DNA from: Aquitalea aquatilis
GTDB lineage: Bacteria; Pseudomonadota; Gammaproteobacteria; Burkholderiales; Chromobacteriaceae
Reading direction: 5' to 3'
Length of the DNA stretch: 64,000 bases
NCBI RefSeq assembly: GCF_005155025.1
Contig: NZ_CP039731.1
Location: 1,054,001 to 1,118,000, forward strand
Under the pieces are notes generated by a model. The model was not told the DNA's origin and did no database searches. It saw only the letters and a list, made by a program, of their open reading frames with translations. Every line of letters starts with the position of its first letter. Position 1 is the first letter of the stretch. Made by a program: the position numbers and the translations under genes. Below are positions 1-7,899 of the stretch, one piece after another.

Positions 1-480
1 CCGGAATGGTATGGCAATGCCGCACGCCTGGGCTGGACGCGCGAATTTTATCCACAGGTGGAGCGGGCACTATCGCTCAAAGACATGCCAGACCTGCACC
101 AGGCCGATGAAATGGTCGGCAAGCGCATCGGCACCATTCGCGGCTACAGCTATCCGACACTGGAACATCTGTGGGCGGTGGGCCGCACCACCCGCGTGGA
201 TGAGCCACGGCTGGAGCTGCTGGTGAAATCGCTGCAGAAGAAACTGACCGATGTCGCCATCTCCTCGGAACTGGAGCTGGCGTGGTGGGCCAAGACCAAT
301 CCGCAGGAAGCCCGCGCCTTCAAACAGCACCCGATGACGGTGACCTATATGCCCACCATGTGCGCGGTGGCACCCAATTCGCCGATCAGTACCGACAAGC
401 TGAACCAGGGTATTGAAGCCATGCGCCGCAGCGGCAAGCTGAAGGCCATTCTCAAATCCTACGAATGGCAGACGCAATAA
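1..480 (+). CDS. Periplasmic amino-acid-type solute-binding protein, 5' truncated
   Basis: The open frame enters at base 1 and ends at TAA 478-480, leaving about 159 C-terminal residues. The sequence resembles lobe 2 and the C-terminus of family 3 (polar amino acid) periplasmic binding proteins: a segment around KRIGTIRGYSYPTLE, where a receptor strand-loop is expected, then a late helix with DKLNQGIEAMRRSGKLKAIL, typical of the end of these proteins. No membrane anchor or enzyme domain follows. The start, signal peptide and any transporter partners lie outside the window. The ligand cannot be told from this fragment. Confidence 0.7.
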   Translation, partial: PEWYGNAARLGWTREFYPQVERALSLKDMPDLHQADEMVGKRIGTIRGYSYPTLEHLWAVGRTTRVDEPRLELLVKSLQKKLTDVAISSELELAWWAKTNPQEARAFKQHPMTVTYMPTMCAVAPNSPISTDKLNQGIEAMRRSGKLKAILKSYEWQTQ

Positions 481-482
481 GC

Positions 483-498
483 TGTTTCACGTGAAACC
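483..498. other. parS: parS-like centromere site 1 (perfect 14-bp core)
   Basis: TGTTTCACGTGAAACC, just after a stop codon. The inner 14 bases (484-497) are a perfect palindrome identical to the core of the chromosomal parS consensus TGTTTCACGTGAAACA bound by ParB; only the last outer base differs. Known family: ParB-parS sites cluster near oriC. Three further sites occur in this window. Confidence 0.8.
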
Positions 499-615
499 GG
501 GCAAGCCCACCGGCTTGCCCCTGGCTGCGAACAAGGGGTGGGATGCCATACGCCGCCCCGGCCAACCCGGCCTCACCCTCCAGACAGCTGGTTTTTCAAC
601 TTACCTGCCAAATAG

Positions 616-673
616 TCATCCCCCGCCCTTGCCCTGCAAGGATGTCTCGTTGTCATCGCAGCAAACGCGGGGG
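616..673 (+). ncRNA. Candidate structured RNA / repeat element, copy A
   Basis: This intergenic stretch folds on paper as a closing stem CCCCCGC (620-626) with GCGGGGG (667-673), enclosing a hairpin CCTTGC/GCAAGG (627-641) and a second, weaker arm. Its bases 620-641 are identical to a 22-base stretch on the minus strand at 23331-23352, and similarity continues for about 30 bases downstream, in the region that forms the second hairpin in copy B. A T6 run follows at 692-697. It lies 3' of the solute-binding protein gene and 5' of the esterase gene. Function unknown; a dispersed structured repeat is the alternative. Confidence 0.4.
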
Positions 674-710
674 CCTTTGTCATCACTCTGCTCTTTTTTG
701 CACACGCATC

Positions 711-1280
711 ATGCATATCATTTATCTGCACGGTTTCAACTCCAGCCCGCAATCGCTGAAAGCACAGGAAACAGCAGCCTGGCTGGCCCAGCATGCACCC
801 ACCGTCACCTTGCACTGCCCGAAGCTGTCGCCTCATCCGGCCACGGCCATGCGGCGGGCGGAAGAATTATTGCTGTCACTGCCCGCCGACAGCTGGCTGA
901 TCGGCAGTTCACTGGGCGGCTATTACGCCGGTTGGCTGGCAGAAAAACATGGCCGCAAGGCCGCGCTGATCAATCCGGCCATCACGCCATATATCGATCT
1001 GCAGCGCTATCTGGGTGCGCAGCGCAACCCCTACACCGGGGAAGAGTACGTATTGGATGATGCCGACATGCAGGCCTTGCTGGCCATGCGTCTGCCAGCA
1101 CCGGCGGCCGGCCAATACTGGCTATGGCTGGGCAGTGCGGACGAGGTGCTGGACTGGCAGGACGCAGCGCGCTATTACCGTGGCCACCGGCAAACCATTT
1201 TCAATGGCGACGACCACCGTCTCAAGCGCTGGCTTGAGTGTCTGCCGCCCCTGCTGGGCTGGGCAGCTTCTGCTGGCTGA
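711..1280 (+). CDS. YqiA/YcfP-family alpha/beta-fold esterase
   Basis: A 189-residue protein starting MHIIYLHGFNSSPQS, the usual start of the YqiA (UPF0227) family of small alpha/beta hydrolases. The nucleophile elbow is GSSLGG (residues 65-70, Ser67), followed by the family's conserved NPA and late Asp/His positions (GDDH near residue 173). Family length is about 190 residues, so the ATG at 711 fits; the longer open frame from 543 adds 56 residues without similarity. YqiA acts on short-chain and palmitoyl-CoA-type esters in enterobacteria; the substrate here is unknown. Its last 59 bases overlap the 3' end of the histidine kinase gene on the other strand. Confidence 0.82.
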   Translation: MHIIYLHGFNSSPQSLKAQETAAWLAQHAPTVTLHCPKLSPHPATAMRRAEELLLSLPADSWLIGSSLGGYYAGWLAEKHGRKAALINPAITPYIDLQRYLGAQRNPYTGEEYVLDDADMQALLAMRLPAPAAGQYWLWLGSADEVLDWQDAARYYRGHRQTIFNGDDHRLKRWLECLPPLLGWAASAG

Positions 1281-2640
1281 GCAACTTGCTACCGCGCTGC
1301 ATGGCCATTGACAGGCGCTCCAGGCTCACCGGTTTGGACAGGAAGTCATTCATGCCGGCCTGCTGGCAGCGTTCGCGGTCTTCATCGAAGGCATTGGCCG
1401 TCAGCGCAATGATGTGGGGCTGGTAGTCCAGCTCCAGCTGGCGAATGGCACGGGTGGCATCCAGCCCGTCCATTTCCGGCATCTGCATGTCCATCAGGAT
1501 CAGCTCCACCCCGCCCTGGCTGACCCGCTCCAGCGCCTGCCGCCCGTTGCCAGCCAGCATGACATCGCGAAAACCGAGTTTTTCCAGCAGTTTGATAATC
1601 AGCTTCTGGTTCACCGTATTGTCCTCGGCCACCATGACCGACAACGGTGCCACGCCGGGAGCTGGCGTCTCCACCGGCGGCACCGCAACAGGTGCTTCGG
1701 CCGCCGGCGCACTGGCCTCGGTGGCCACCCAGTGCACGCTGAAGCTGCTGCCCACGCCGTGTTCGCTGCTGACATCGATGCGCCCGCCCATGGCCTCCGC
1801 CAGCCGTCGGCAGATGGCTAGCCCCAGCCCGGTACCGCCATAGCGCCGGGTCGTGGTGGAGTCGGCCTGCTCAAATGCGGTAAACACCTTGCCCAGCTGC
1901 TCCTGGGTCATGCCGATGCCGGTATCACGAATCACCAGCACCAGGCGCTTCATGTCGAAGGTATCTTCCAGCGGCTCGATGCCCACCGTCACGGTGATGC
2001 CGCCCTGATGGGTAAACTTGATGGCATTGCTCAACAGATTGCTGGTGATCTGGCGCAGCCGGGTGGCATCACCCAGCAGCCAGGCACTGCCCAGCGGCCG
2101 TTGCCATTCGATGCGCAGGCCCGCCTCCATCGCCTTGGGCACAAACAGATTCACCACGCTATCGAGCAAGGCATACAGATTGTAAGGTCGCTGCTCCAGC
2201 GTCAGCTTGCCGGCATCGATCTTGGACAGGTCGAGAATATCGTTGATCAGGGCCAGCAGCGAAGTGCCGCACTCCTGCAAGGTGGCCACCTGATCGCCCT
2301 GCTCCGGTGTCAGGCGCGAATGCGATAGCAGCTCGGCCATGCCCAGCACACCATTGAGCGGAGTGCGGATTTCGTGGCTCATCACCGCCAGGAATTCCGA
2401 CTTGGACTTGGCCGCCATTTCCGCCTTGAGCAGCGCCTCGGACAGCTGTGCCATGCGCCATTCGACGATTTTTTCCAGCTGGGCCGCTACGGTGGACAGT
2501 TCAAAGTTGGCGTCGTACAAGGCGCGGCTACGCTGTTCCAGCAGCACCTCCGCCTCTTTGCGCGCGGTTTTCTCACGCTGGTAGCGCTTCTGGAAGCGCA
2601 GCAGCTGGTCTTGCAACTGGGCCAGTTCGTCATCGCTCAT
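1222..2640 (-). CDS. Hybrid sensor histidine kinase without its own sensor (H-NOX partner)
   Basis: 472 residues. Residues 1-75 are charged and helical (coiled-coil-like). Then come HisKA with SHEIRTPLNG (phospho-acceptor His89), HATPase_c with N-box NLLSNAIKF (Asn201-Asn205), DTGIGM and GGTGLGLAIC, and a Pro/Ala linker (308-332) leading to a receiver domain with AEDN, phospho-Asp384 in LILMDMQMPEMDG and a late Lys436. No membrane segment or input domain is present. Its ATG overlaps the stop of the H-NOX gene (ATGA), which is the standard H-NOX/HnoK arrangement: the haem protein inhibits or activates the kinase in response to NO. No separate response regulator or output enzyme is adjacent, so the phosphorelay target is elsewhere. 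Confidence 0.9.
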   Translation of the reverse strand: MSDDELAQLQDQLLRFQKRYQREKTARKEAEVLLEQRSRALYDANFELSTVAAQLEKIVEWRMAQLSEALLKAEMAAKSKSEFLAVMSHEIRTPLNGVLGMAELLSHSRLTPEQGDQVATLQECGTSLLALINDILDLSKIDAGKLTLEQRPYNLYALLDSVVNLFVPKAMEAGLRIEWQRPLGSAWLLGDATRLRQITSNLLSNAIKFTHQGGITVTVGIEPLEDTFDMKRLVLVIRDTGIGMTQEQLGKVFTAFEQADSTTTRRYGGTGLGLAICRRLAEAMGGRIDVSSEHGVGSSFSVHWVATEASAPAAEAPVAVPPVETPAPGVAPLSVMVAEDNTVNQKLIIKLLEKLGFRDVMLAGNGRQALERVSQGGVELILMDMQMPEMDGLDATRAIRQLELDYQPHIIALTANAFDEDRERCQQAGMNDFLSKPVSLERLSMAMQRGSKLLSQQKLPSPAGAADTQASA

Positions 2641-3176
2641 ACCAGTTCCACCACGAAGCGTACCTTGCTGCCATCCTCGCTCAATGGCTCAGCCACGATG
2701 CGCCCTTGCTCACCGAAATGATCGAGCGCGCCCTGGATCAGGCCGGAGGCCAACGGTGCCAGGCAGCGCGGCGAGCTGTACAGCAAGGCCATGCAGCGCG
2801 CGTCGCTGCTGAGCACCTCGATTTGCGGCAGCTGCGCATCCGGATAAAGCTTTTGTACTTCCTGGTGAATGTGCTTCTCGATATTACCCAGCACCGTAAA
2901 TGCGCTGCTGCAACCCTGGATGCTGTACGGATACAGCAGGGCAAAGCGGCCGAACAGGTAATGGCCGAAAGTGTAGATCAGTGCCTGCGCTTCCAGTCCG
3001 CTGCGCTGCGACAAGGCCGTCACCAGCGCCACCATCTCGGCAAAAGGATAGCTGCCCACCGCGGTGTAGGCCCCTCCCGATTTGATGCCGGCATCCTCGA
3101 TGATGTCATCCACCATGTCGGCAGAAAAGCGGCTCTCCACCATTTCCAGAAACTCGGTAAACACCACGCCTTTCAT
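2637..3176 (-). CDS. H-NOX (haem-nitric oxide/oxygen binding) sensor protein
   Basis: 179 residues starting MKGVVFTEFLEMVESRFS, typical of bacterial H-NOX proteins. The proximal haem ligand is His104 in HIHQEVQKLYPDA. The haem-propionate motif YxSxR is intact as YSSPR (Tyr133, Ser135, Arg137). The ATG at 3176 is chosen because the family begins MKG and AAGGGAAC lies just upstream; the open frame extends 21 codons further without similarity. It is cytosolic and co-transcribed with the histidine kinase through a 4-base overlap. In Shewanella, Vibrio and Legionella relatives NO binding controls the partner kinase and, through it, cyclic-di-GMP or biofilm behaviour. NO rather than O2 sensing is assumed from family precedent in facultative bacteria. 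Confidence 0.93.
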   Translation of the reverse strand: MKGVVFTEFLEMVESRFSADMVDDIIEDAGIKSGGAYTAVGSYPFAEMVALVTALSQRSGLEAQALIYTFGHYLFGRFALLYPYSIQGCSSAFTVLGNIEKHIHQEVQKLYPDAQLPQIEVLSSDARCMALLYSSPRCLAPLASGLIQGALDHFGEQGRIVAEPLSEDGSKVRFVVELV

Positions 3177-3392
3177 GCTTGTTCCCTTCGTGTGGCTTGC
3201 ATGCGCTGCTCTGCTCGCTACGATTAACCCTGCACGCAACAGTGCGTCATGGATTCAATGTAGGAAGAAAACCGGCCAAACACCAAGTCACCACCTGCGG
3301 GAAACACTCTGTTCTCTGGACACGGCTTGCATGGCAGTGGCCTGCGGTGCAGACTCGACGGCATGTCATCATGCTGGAAAAAGGACCGTACC

Positions 3393-4367
3393 ATGAGCCA
3401 GGCCATCCGTTTTCATGTCACCGGATCACCCGATGTGCTGCAGCTGGAACACATCAGCGTCGGCGAACCAGGCCCAGGCGAGGTGCGCCTGCGTCACCGT
3501 GCCATCGGCATCAATTTCATCGATACCTATCAGCGCAGCGGACTCTATCCGATTGCCCTGCCCAGTGGCCTGGGCAGTGAAGCGGCCGGTGTGGTGGAAG
3601 CCGTAGGCGAAGGCGTGACGCAGGTGCAGGTGGGAGACCGCGTCGCCTATGCCGGCGGGCCGCTGGGGGCCTACAGCACACTCCGGCTGATTCCCGCCGC
3701 TGTACTGGTCAAGCTGCCGGACAGCATCAGCGATGAAGTCGCCGCCTGCATCATGCTGCAGGGCATGACGGTGGAGTACCTGATCCGCCGCACCTTTGCC
3801 GTACAACCCGGCATGACCGTGCTGTGGCATGCCGCCGCCGGCGGTGTCGGCCAGATCGCCGTGCAGTGGCTCAGCTCACTGGGGGTGCAGGTGATCGGCA
3901 CGGTGGGCTCGGCCGCAAAAGGCGAGCTGGCACGCCAGCTGGGCTGCGCCCATGTCATCAATTACAACGAGGAAGATGTGGTGGCGCGGGTGCGCGAGAT
4001 CACCGCGGGCAAGGGCGTGCCGGTGGTATACGACTCGGTGGGAAAAAGCACCTTCGAGATGTCGCTGAACAGCCTGGCTCCGCGTGGCACGTTCGTCAGT
4101 TTTGGCAATGCCTCGGGGGCCGTACCGGCATTCGAACCGCTGCTACTGTCGCAGAAAGGTTCGCTGTTTTTCACCCGGCCCAAATTGGGAGACTATATTG
4201 CCCAACGCGAGGAGCTGGAGGCATCGGCGGCAGCCTTGTTCGAACGCATTGCCACCGGTGCGGTACAGGTCCGGCCATCTGCCAGCTACCCGCTGGCCGC
4301 CGCCGCCACAGCGCACCGTGATCTGGAAAGCCGCCGCACTACCGGCTCCATCATTCTGCTGCCCTGA
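3393..4367 (+). CDS. qorA: NADPH:quinone oxidoreductase, zinc-independent MDR family
   Basis: 324 residues, the usual length of QorA/zeta-crystallin-type reductases. The N-terminal GroES-like domain holds RAIGINFIDTYQRSGLYP. The Rossmann segment AAAGGVGQIAVQWLSSLG (about residues 150-167) carries the AxxGxxG nucleotide fold. Catalytic zinc ligands of alcohol dehydrogenases are absent, as expected. The ATG at 3393 follows AAAAAGGA; the upstream extension in frame is not conserved. It reduces quinones with NADPH in the cytosol. The gene is divergent from the H-NOX operon and is followed at once by a strong terminator. Confidence 0.9.
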   Translation: MSQAIRFHVTGSPDVLQLEHISVGEPGPGEVRLRHRAIGINFIDTYQRSGLYPIALPSGLGSEAAGVVEAVGEGVTQVQVGDRVAYAGGPLGAYSTLRLIPAAVLVKLPDSISDEVAACIMLQGMTVEYLIRRTFAVQPGMTVLWHAAAGGVGQIAVQWLSSLGVQVIGTVGSAAKGELARQLGCAHVINYNEEDVVARVREITAGKGVPVVYDSVGKSTFEMSLNSLAPRGTFVSFGNASGAVPAFEPLLLSQKGSLFFTRPKLGDYIAQREELEASAAALFERIATGAVQVRPSASYPLAAAATAHRDLESRRTTGSIILLP

Positions 4368-4383
4368 GCACCGGCTAGCCATG

Positions 4384-4414
4384 AAAAACCCCGCTGTCGT
4401 GACAGCGGGGTTTT
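4384..4414. terminator. Bidirectional Rho-independent terminator
   Basis: ACCCCGCTGTC and GACAGCGGGGT form an 11-bp perfect stem with a two-base loop, flanked by A5 on one side and T4 on the other. It separates the convergent quinone reductase gene and the Cys-rich protein gene. Confidence 0.9.
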
Positions 4415-4429
4415 ATTTTGTGTCTGGTT

Positions 4430-4897
4430 TCAGTTGCCTGAAGGGGCCAGTGCCTTGCGCACACATTCGCGGCCTTGCTGGGTGGCGGTTTCGGCACAGC
4501 TTTGCTCGGCCGCCGCCCGTTGCTCGCAGCGGGCCTTGTTGCTGGCGTGGCTGCAATCGGCAGCGGGCAATCGCTCGCGCACACACAGCCGTCGTGCCAG
4601 CCCCTCGCTACCCTCGCAGGCCGCCTGTGCCGCCAGCAAGGCTTCACAGCGCCGGGCATCACGGCTGCGCTGGCAGCTGAGCGCCGGGGTGAACTGCTCG
4701 ATGCAGGCTCGGCGCGACCCCGCCGTCAGATCAGAACAACTGAGCCAGCCTTGCCGGTAACTGGCGCAGCGTTGCGGCGCCATGGCCTTGTCACAATCCG
4801 GGGCCGCCTGCACTTGCGCCGACCACGCCAACCCCACCAACATGGCCAAACCCACCAGCCAGTTGCCGCTACTCCACTTACCCCAAGCTTTGTTCAA
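4430..4897 (-). CDS. Exported cysteine-rich protein, function unknown
   Basis: About 155 residues. An N-terminal basic stretch is followed by a hydrophobic segment LVGLAMLVGLAWSAQVQA ending in an AxA-like cleavage site, so the product should be periplasmic. The mature part is rich in cysteine (about 12) in repeats such as DCDKAMAPQRC, CQRSRDARRC and CSHASNKARC, spaced 7-9 residues apart, which suggests several disulfide-linked helical hairpins. The TTG at 4897 is preferred because AAGGA lies 8 bases upstream; an upstream in-frame TTG at 4921 has no ribosome site. I do not recognise the family. The next two genes on the same strand also encode small exported proteins. Confidence 0.6.
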   Translation of the reverse strand: MNKAWGKWSSGNWLVGLAMLVGLAWSAQVQAAPDCDKAMAPQRCASYRQGWLSCSDLTAGSRRACIEQFTPALSCQRSRDARRCEALLAAQAACEGSEGLARRLCVRERLPAADCSHASNKARCEQRAAAEQSCAETATQQGRECVRKALAPSGN

Positions 4898-4945
4898 GGC
4901 CGTGATCCTTGCCACTGGCAATGTCCGGCTACAAAGATAGCCGGA

Positions 4946-5317
4946 TCAATCGTTCTGGAATTGCTCCTGAGCCTTTTGTCGCTTGTCGCGCCAGAAATTG
5001 CGCTGTCCCGGCGGCGGATGAGAAAAACCATCCGGTGCAAAACGATCAGGTCCACCCATGCCACCCGCAGGCGGCGCCCCCGGAGGATGTCGGCGTTGCA
5101 GGCGGCGCGCGTCTTCCGGCGACAAGTCACCGGCCTGCACGGCCTCCTTCAGACGCAGATTGCGCAAGCGGCGTTCCTCTCCGGCTGATTGCCGGGGCGG
5201 GAAACGCTGGAATTCCGCCGCGCCGTCCTCCGCGCCATTTGGGCCCTGCGCCAGCACCGGCAAGGCGAACGCCGTCACCGTGGCAAACAGCAAGACATAA
5301 ATGGCATGGTACTTCAT
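4946..5317 (-). CDS. Small exported Arg/Pro-rich protein, function unknown
   Basis: 123 residues with a clear signal peptide (MKYHAIYVLLFATVTAFALPVLAQ, cleavage after ALA at about residue 22). The mature part has a charged helix with EERRLRNLRLKEAVQAGDLS followed by PEDARRLQRRHPPG, then a Pro/Gly-rich stretch and a basic C-terminus. The 'leu-ser-pro-glu-x-ala-arg' pattern recurs in small periplasmic proteins of betaproteobacteria, but no function is known to me. No cysteines. It lies 48 bases upstream of the Cys-rich exported protein in the same direction. Confidence 0.6.
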   Translation of the reverse strand: MKYHAIYVLLFATVTAFALPVLAQGPNGAEDGAAEFQRFPPRQSAGEERRLRNLRLKEAVQAGDLSPEDARRLQRRHPPGAPPAGGMGGPDRFAPDGFSHPPPGQRNFWRDKRQKAQEQFQND

Positions 5318-5408
5318 GGCTTCATTTTAACCTGACATTACGCCTCCTGCCATGATGACTCACCGGCATCACAGCAGAAGACTGATGGAACATGAATGAT
5401 TGTGGGGC

Positions 5409-5621
5409 TTACTTTTCGCCGGTTGGACGCCGCATCGAAGTCGATGCGCCATCCGGCACGGTGTATCCGGTGGCAGGCGTCGCCGCTGGCGTGCTCTGTG
5501 CGGCCAGCTGGCGCGCCTCGCGGATATCCGCGCCGTTACCGCCGCGCTCGGCGGCCTGCGCGGCCGAAGCCACGCCCAGGGTAGCAACGGCAAACAGCAA
5601 TAGAATCAAGGGGTTTTTCAT
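5409..5621 (-). CDS. Small exported peptide divergent from ompR
   Basis: 70 residues: signal peptide MKNPLILLLFAVATLGVASAAQA, then about 47 polar residues with Thr/Pro/Ala and no cysteine or repeat. The second of two nearby ATGs (5621) is chosen because GGAG sits 9 bases upstream; the ATG at 5627 would be only 3 bases from it. It is transcribed away from ompR/envZ, and two tandem ATGTTA repeats lie in the shared 215-bp region, so control by this response regulator is plausible. I do not recognise the family. Confidence 0.55.
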   Translation of the reverse strand: MKNPLILLLFAVATLGVASAAQAAERGGNGADIREARQLAAQSTPAATPATGYTVPDGASTSMRRPTGEK

Positions 5622-5690
5622 GATCATGATCTCCGGTATGCAGCACACTCTGGCAGTCTAGAAGGTGGCTTTTGCGCATCCGTGTGTCAC

Positions 5691-5706
5691 ATGTTACCAA
5701 ATGTTA
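5691..5706. promoter_or_regulatory. Tandem ATGTTA repeats, candidate OmpR box
   Basis: ATGTTACCAAATGTTA: two ATGTTA units exactly 10 bases apart, between the exported 70-residue protein and ompR. OmpR-family regulators bind tandem direct repeats about one helical turn apart with GTTAC-like cores. Binding here is inferred. Confidence 0.45.
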
Positions 5707-5836
5707 ACTTTTGTGAATGCCTGATGGCGTTTAACAGAAATTCATGATCCACCATCGCCTTGCCGGCTGGGCCGGGTTAAGCTTTGCCACCAGTATGCCT
5801 GCCGCGTTGCCGCGCCGTGCGATCAAGGAAAACACC

Positions 5837-6562
5837 ATGGAACACAACAAGATTCTCATCGTCGACGACGACGCCAAGCTACGCGAACTGCTTACCCGCT
5901 ACCTGGGACAGCAGGGTTATGTGGTCGACACCCTGCCGGATGCCCGCGAACTGGACCGCAAACTGGCACGCAACCGTCCCGACCTGATGGTGCTGGACGT
6001 GATGATGCCCGGCGATGACGGCCTGGCGGTGGTGCGCCGCCTGCGCGCCCAGGGCGAGACGGTGCCGGTCATCATGCTGACCGCCCGCGGCGAAGATGTG
6101 GACCGTATCCTGGGCCTGGAAATGGGTGCCGACGACTATCTGCCCAAGCCTTTCAATCCGCGCGAACTGACCGCGCGCATCCAGTCGGTGCTGCGCCGCC
6201 ACCACGCCACACCGGCGCTGGCCGCCCGCCACGAGTCCGACGAAGTCATCGAGTTTGGCGACTTCCAGCTTAATCTGGGCCGGCGCGAGCTGCTGAAAAA
6301 CCAGCAAGCCCTGTCACTGACCACCGCCGAATTTGCCGTGCTCACCGTACTGGCCACCCACCCGCGCCGCCCGCTGACCCGCGAGCAACTGATGGAAATG
6401 GCGCTGGGCAAGGGTAATGGCGAATCGCTGGATCGCAGCATCGATGTGCACATTTCCCGCCTGCGCAAGACGCTGGAAGGCGGCGACAGCCCCTTGCGCT
6501 TCATCCAGACCGTGTGGGGCTACGGCTATGTGTTCGTGCCCGACGGCAGCGAGCGGGAGTAA
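5837..6562 (+). CDS. ompR: OmpR-family response regulator
   Basis: 241 residues: a receiver domain with acidic triad DDD (10-12), phospho-Asp54 in LMVLDVMMPGDDG and Lys in ADDYLPKPFNPREL, then a C-terminal winged helix with LTREQLMEMALGKG, SIDVHISRLRKTLE and QTVWGYGYVF. The sequence follows E. coli OmpR closely, including PKPFNPREL, so true OmpR is likely. ATG 5837 follows AAGGAAAACACC; the longer frame from 5744 is upstream leader. Three bases separate it from envZ, so the two are co-transcribed. Target genes outside this locus are unknown; the divergent small exported protein is a candidate. Confidence 0.93.
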   Translation: MEHNKILIVDDDAKLRELLTRYLGQQGYVVDTLPDARELDRKLARNRPDLMVLDVMMPGDDGLAVVRRLRAQGETVPVIMLTARGEDVDRILGLEMGADDYLPKPFNPRELTARIQSVLRRHHATPALAARHESDEVIEFGDFQLNLGRRELLKNQQALSLTTAEFAVLTVLATHPRRPLTREQLMEMALGKGNGESLDRSIDVHISRLRKTLEGGDSPLRFIQTVWGYGYVFVPDGSERE

Positions 6563-6565
6563 GCG

Positions 6566-7885
6566 GTGCTGCGACGCCTGACCGGTTCCCTGCTGTTTCG
6601 CCTGATCGTGCTGGTGGTGGTGGTGGTGGTCACCACCCAGATCGTCACGGTCTATATCGCAGCGGGTGAGCGCCACAAGCTGATGGACAAGCAGCTGTAT
6701 GCCCAGGTGGTGGATACACTGGCCTTCCTCGAAGGCTCGATGGACAATATGAGCCCCGTCCAGCGCACTGCTTTTCTGGCCAGCTACAACCGTCCGGGCC
6801 TGCCGCGCCTGCTGCCGCAACAAGCGGCGGCCAAGCAACAGTTCGACACCGAATTGCCACGGGTCGCCAGCAGCCTGGTCAGCCGGCTGAGCAAGGGGCT
6901 GGACGACACCGTGCGCGGCTACATGGTGCGCCGTGAAGACCGCAACGAGCTGTGGGTCAACGTGCATGTGCTGGACACCCCCTACTGGCTGGTCATCCCC
7001 TTTGGCCGTTACAGCGACCGCCCCATCTACGCCATCATCCAGGCGGCCTTGCTGGCTACCTTGCTGGCCACCCTGCTGGCCTCGCTGGTCGCCTGGCGCA
7101 TTACCCGCCCCATTGGCAAGGTAGTGGCCGCTTCGCGCGAACTGGCGCGCGGCAATATGCCGCCACCGCTGCAGGAAAACGGCCCGCGCGAGCTGCAGGC
7201 GCTGGCGCGCGGCTTCAACCACATGGCCAGCGCACTGGACAGCGCGGCCCGCGAGCGCCGGCTGATGCTGGCCGGACTGTCGCACGACCTGCGCACGCCG
7301 CTGACCCGGCTGAAGCTGATGCTGGAACTACAGGAACACAATAGCGATACCCCGGACATGCTGGCCGACATCGACGAGCTGTCACGCATCGTGCGCCAGT
7401 TCATCGATTTCGCCCGGGCCGAAGAGTCGGCCAGGCTGGAGCCGGTGGCGCTGGCCGAGCTGGCCGACAGCGTGGTGGCACGCTTTGGCCGCGACGGGCT
7501 GGATGTGAAACTGCTGCGCCAGGCCGAGCCGGAATTGCAGGCCGATGCGCTGGCGCTGGAGCGGCTGCTCTCCAATCTGCTGGAAAATGCCCGTCGCTAC
7601 GGCAAGCCGCCGCTGCGGGTGGAAGTCGCCCAGCGCGACGGCATGGCGGAGCTGAGCGTGATCGACCACGGTCAGGGCATTCCCGCTGCGCTGCGCGAAT
7701 CGGCACTGGCCCCCTTCGAGCGGCTGGCCGAACACCGTGGCACCGATGGCGGCAGCGGTCTGGGGCTGGCCATCGTGTCGCGGGTGGTCAAGCAGCACCA
7801 CGGCCAGCTGCAGTTTGCCGATGAGGCCGATGGTGGCTTTCGCATCCGCATCCTGCTGCCGCTGGCCACCCATCCAGCGGCCTGA
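6566..7885 (+). CDS. envZ: EnvZ-type membrane sensor histidine kinase
   Basis: 439 residues with a GTG start after CGGGAG. The first membrane segment is about residues 9-31 and a periplasmic domain runs about 32-155. A second segment rich in Leu/Ala (156-177) leads to HAMP (ITRPIGKVV onward). The dimerisation domain has LSHDLRTPLTRLK with phospho-acceptor His240. The ATPase domain has NLLENARRYG, DHGQGIP and GSGLGLAIV. The DHp sequence matches EnvZ (SHDLRTPLTR, then RQFIDFAR). It phosphorylates the adjacent OmpR, presumably in response to osmotic or envelope signals. Confidence 0.92.
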   Translation: MLRRLTGSLLFRLIVLVVVVVVTTQIVTVYIAAGERHKLMDKQLYAQVVDTLAFLEGSMDNMSPVQRTAFLASYNRPGLPRLLPQQAAAKQQFDTELPRVASSLVSRLSKGLDDTVRGYMVRREDRNELWVNVHVLDTPYWLVIPFGRYSDRPIYAIIQAALLATLLATLLASLVAWRITRPIGKVVAASRELARGNMPPPLQENGPRELQALARGFNHMASALDSAARERRLMLAGLSHDLRTPLTRLKLMLELQEHNSDTPDMLADIDELSRIVRQFIDFARAEESARLEPVALAELADSVVARFGRDGLDVKLLRQAEPELQADALALERLLSNLLENARRYGKPPLRVEVAQRDGMAELSVIDHGQGIPAALRESALAPFERLAEHRGTDGGSGLGLAIVSRVVKQHHGQLQFADEADGGFRIRILLPLATHPAA

Positions 7886-7899
7886 AGCCGGCTGGCAGT

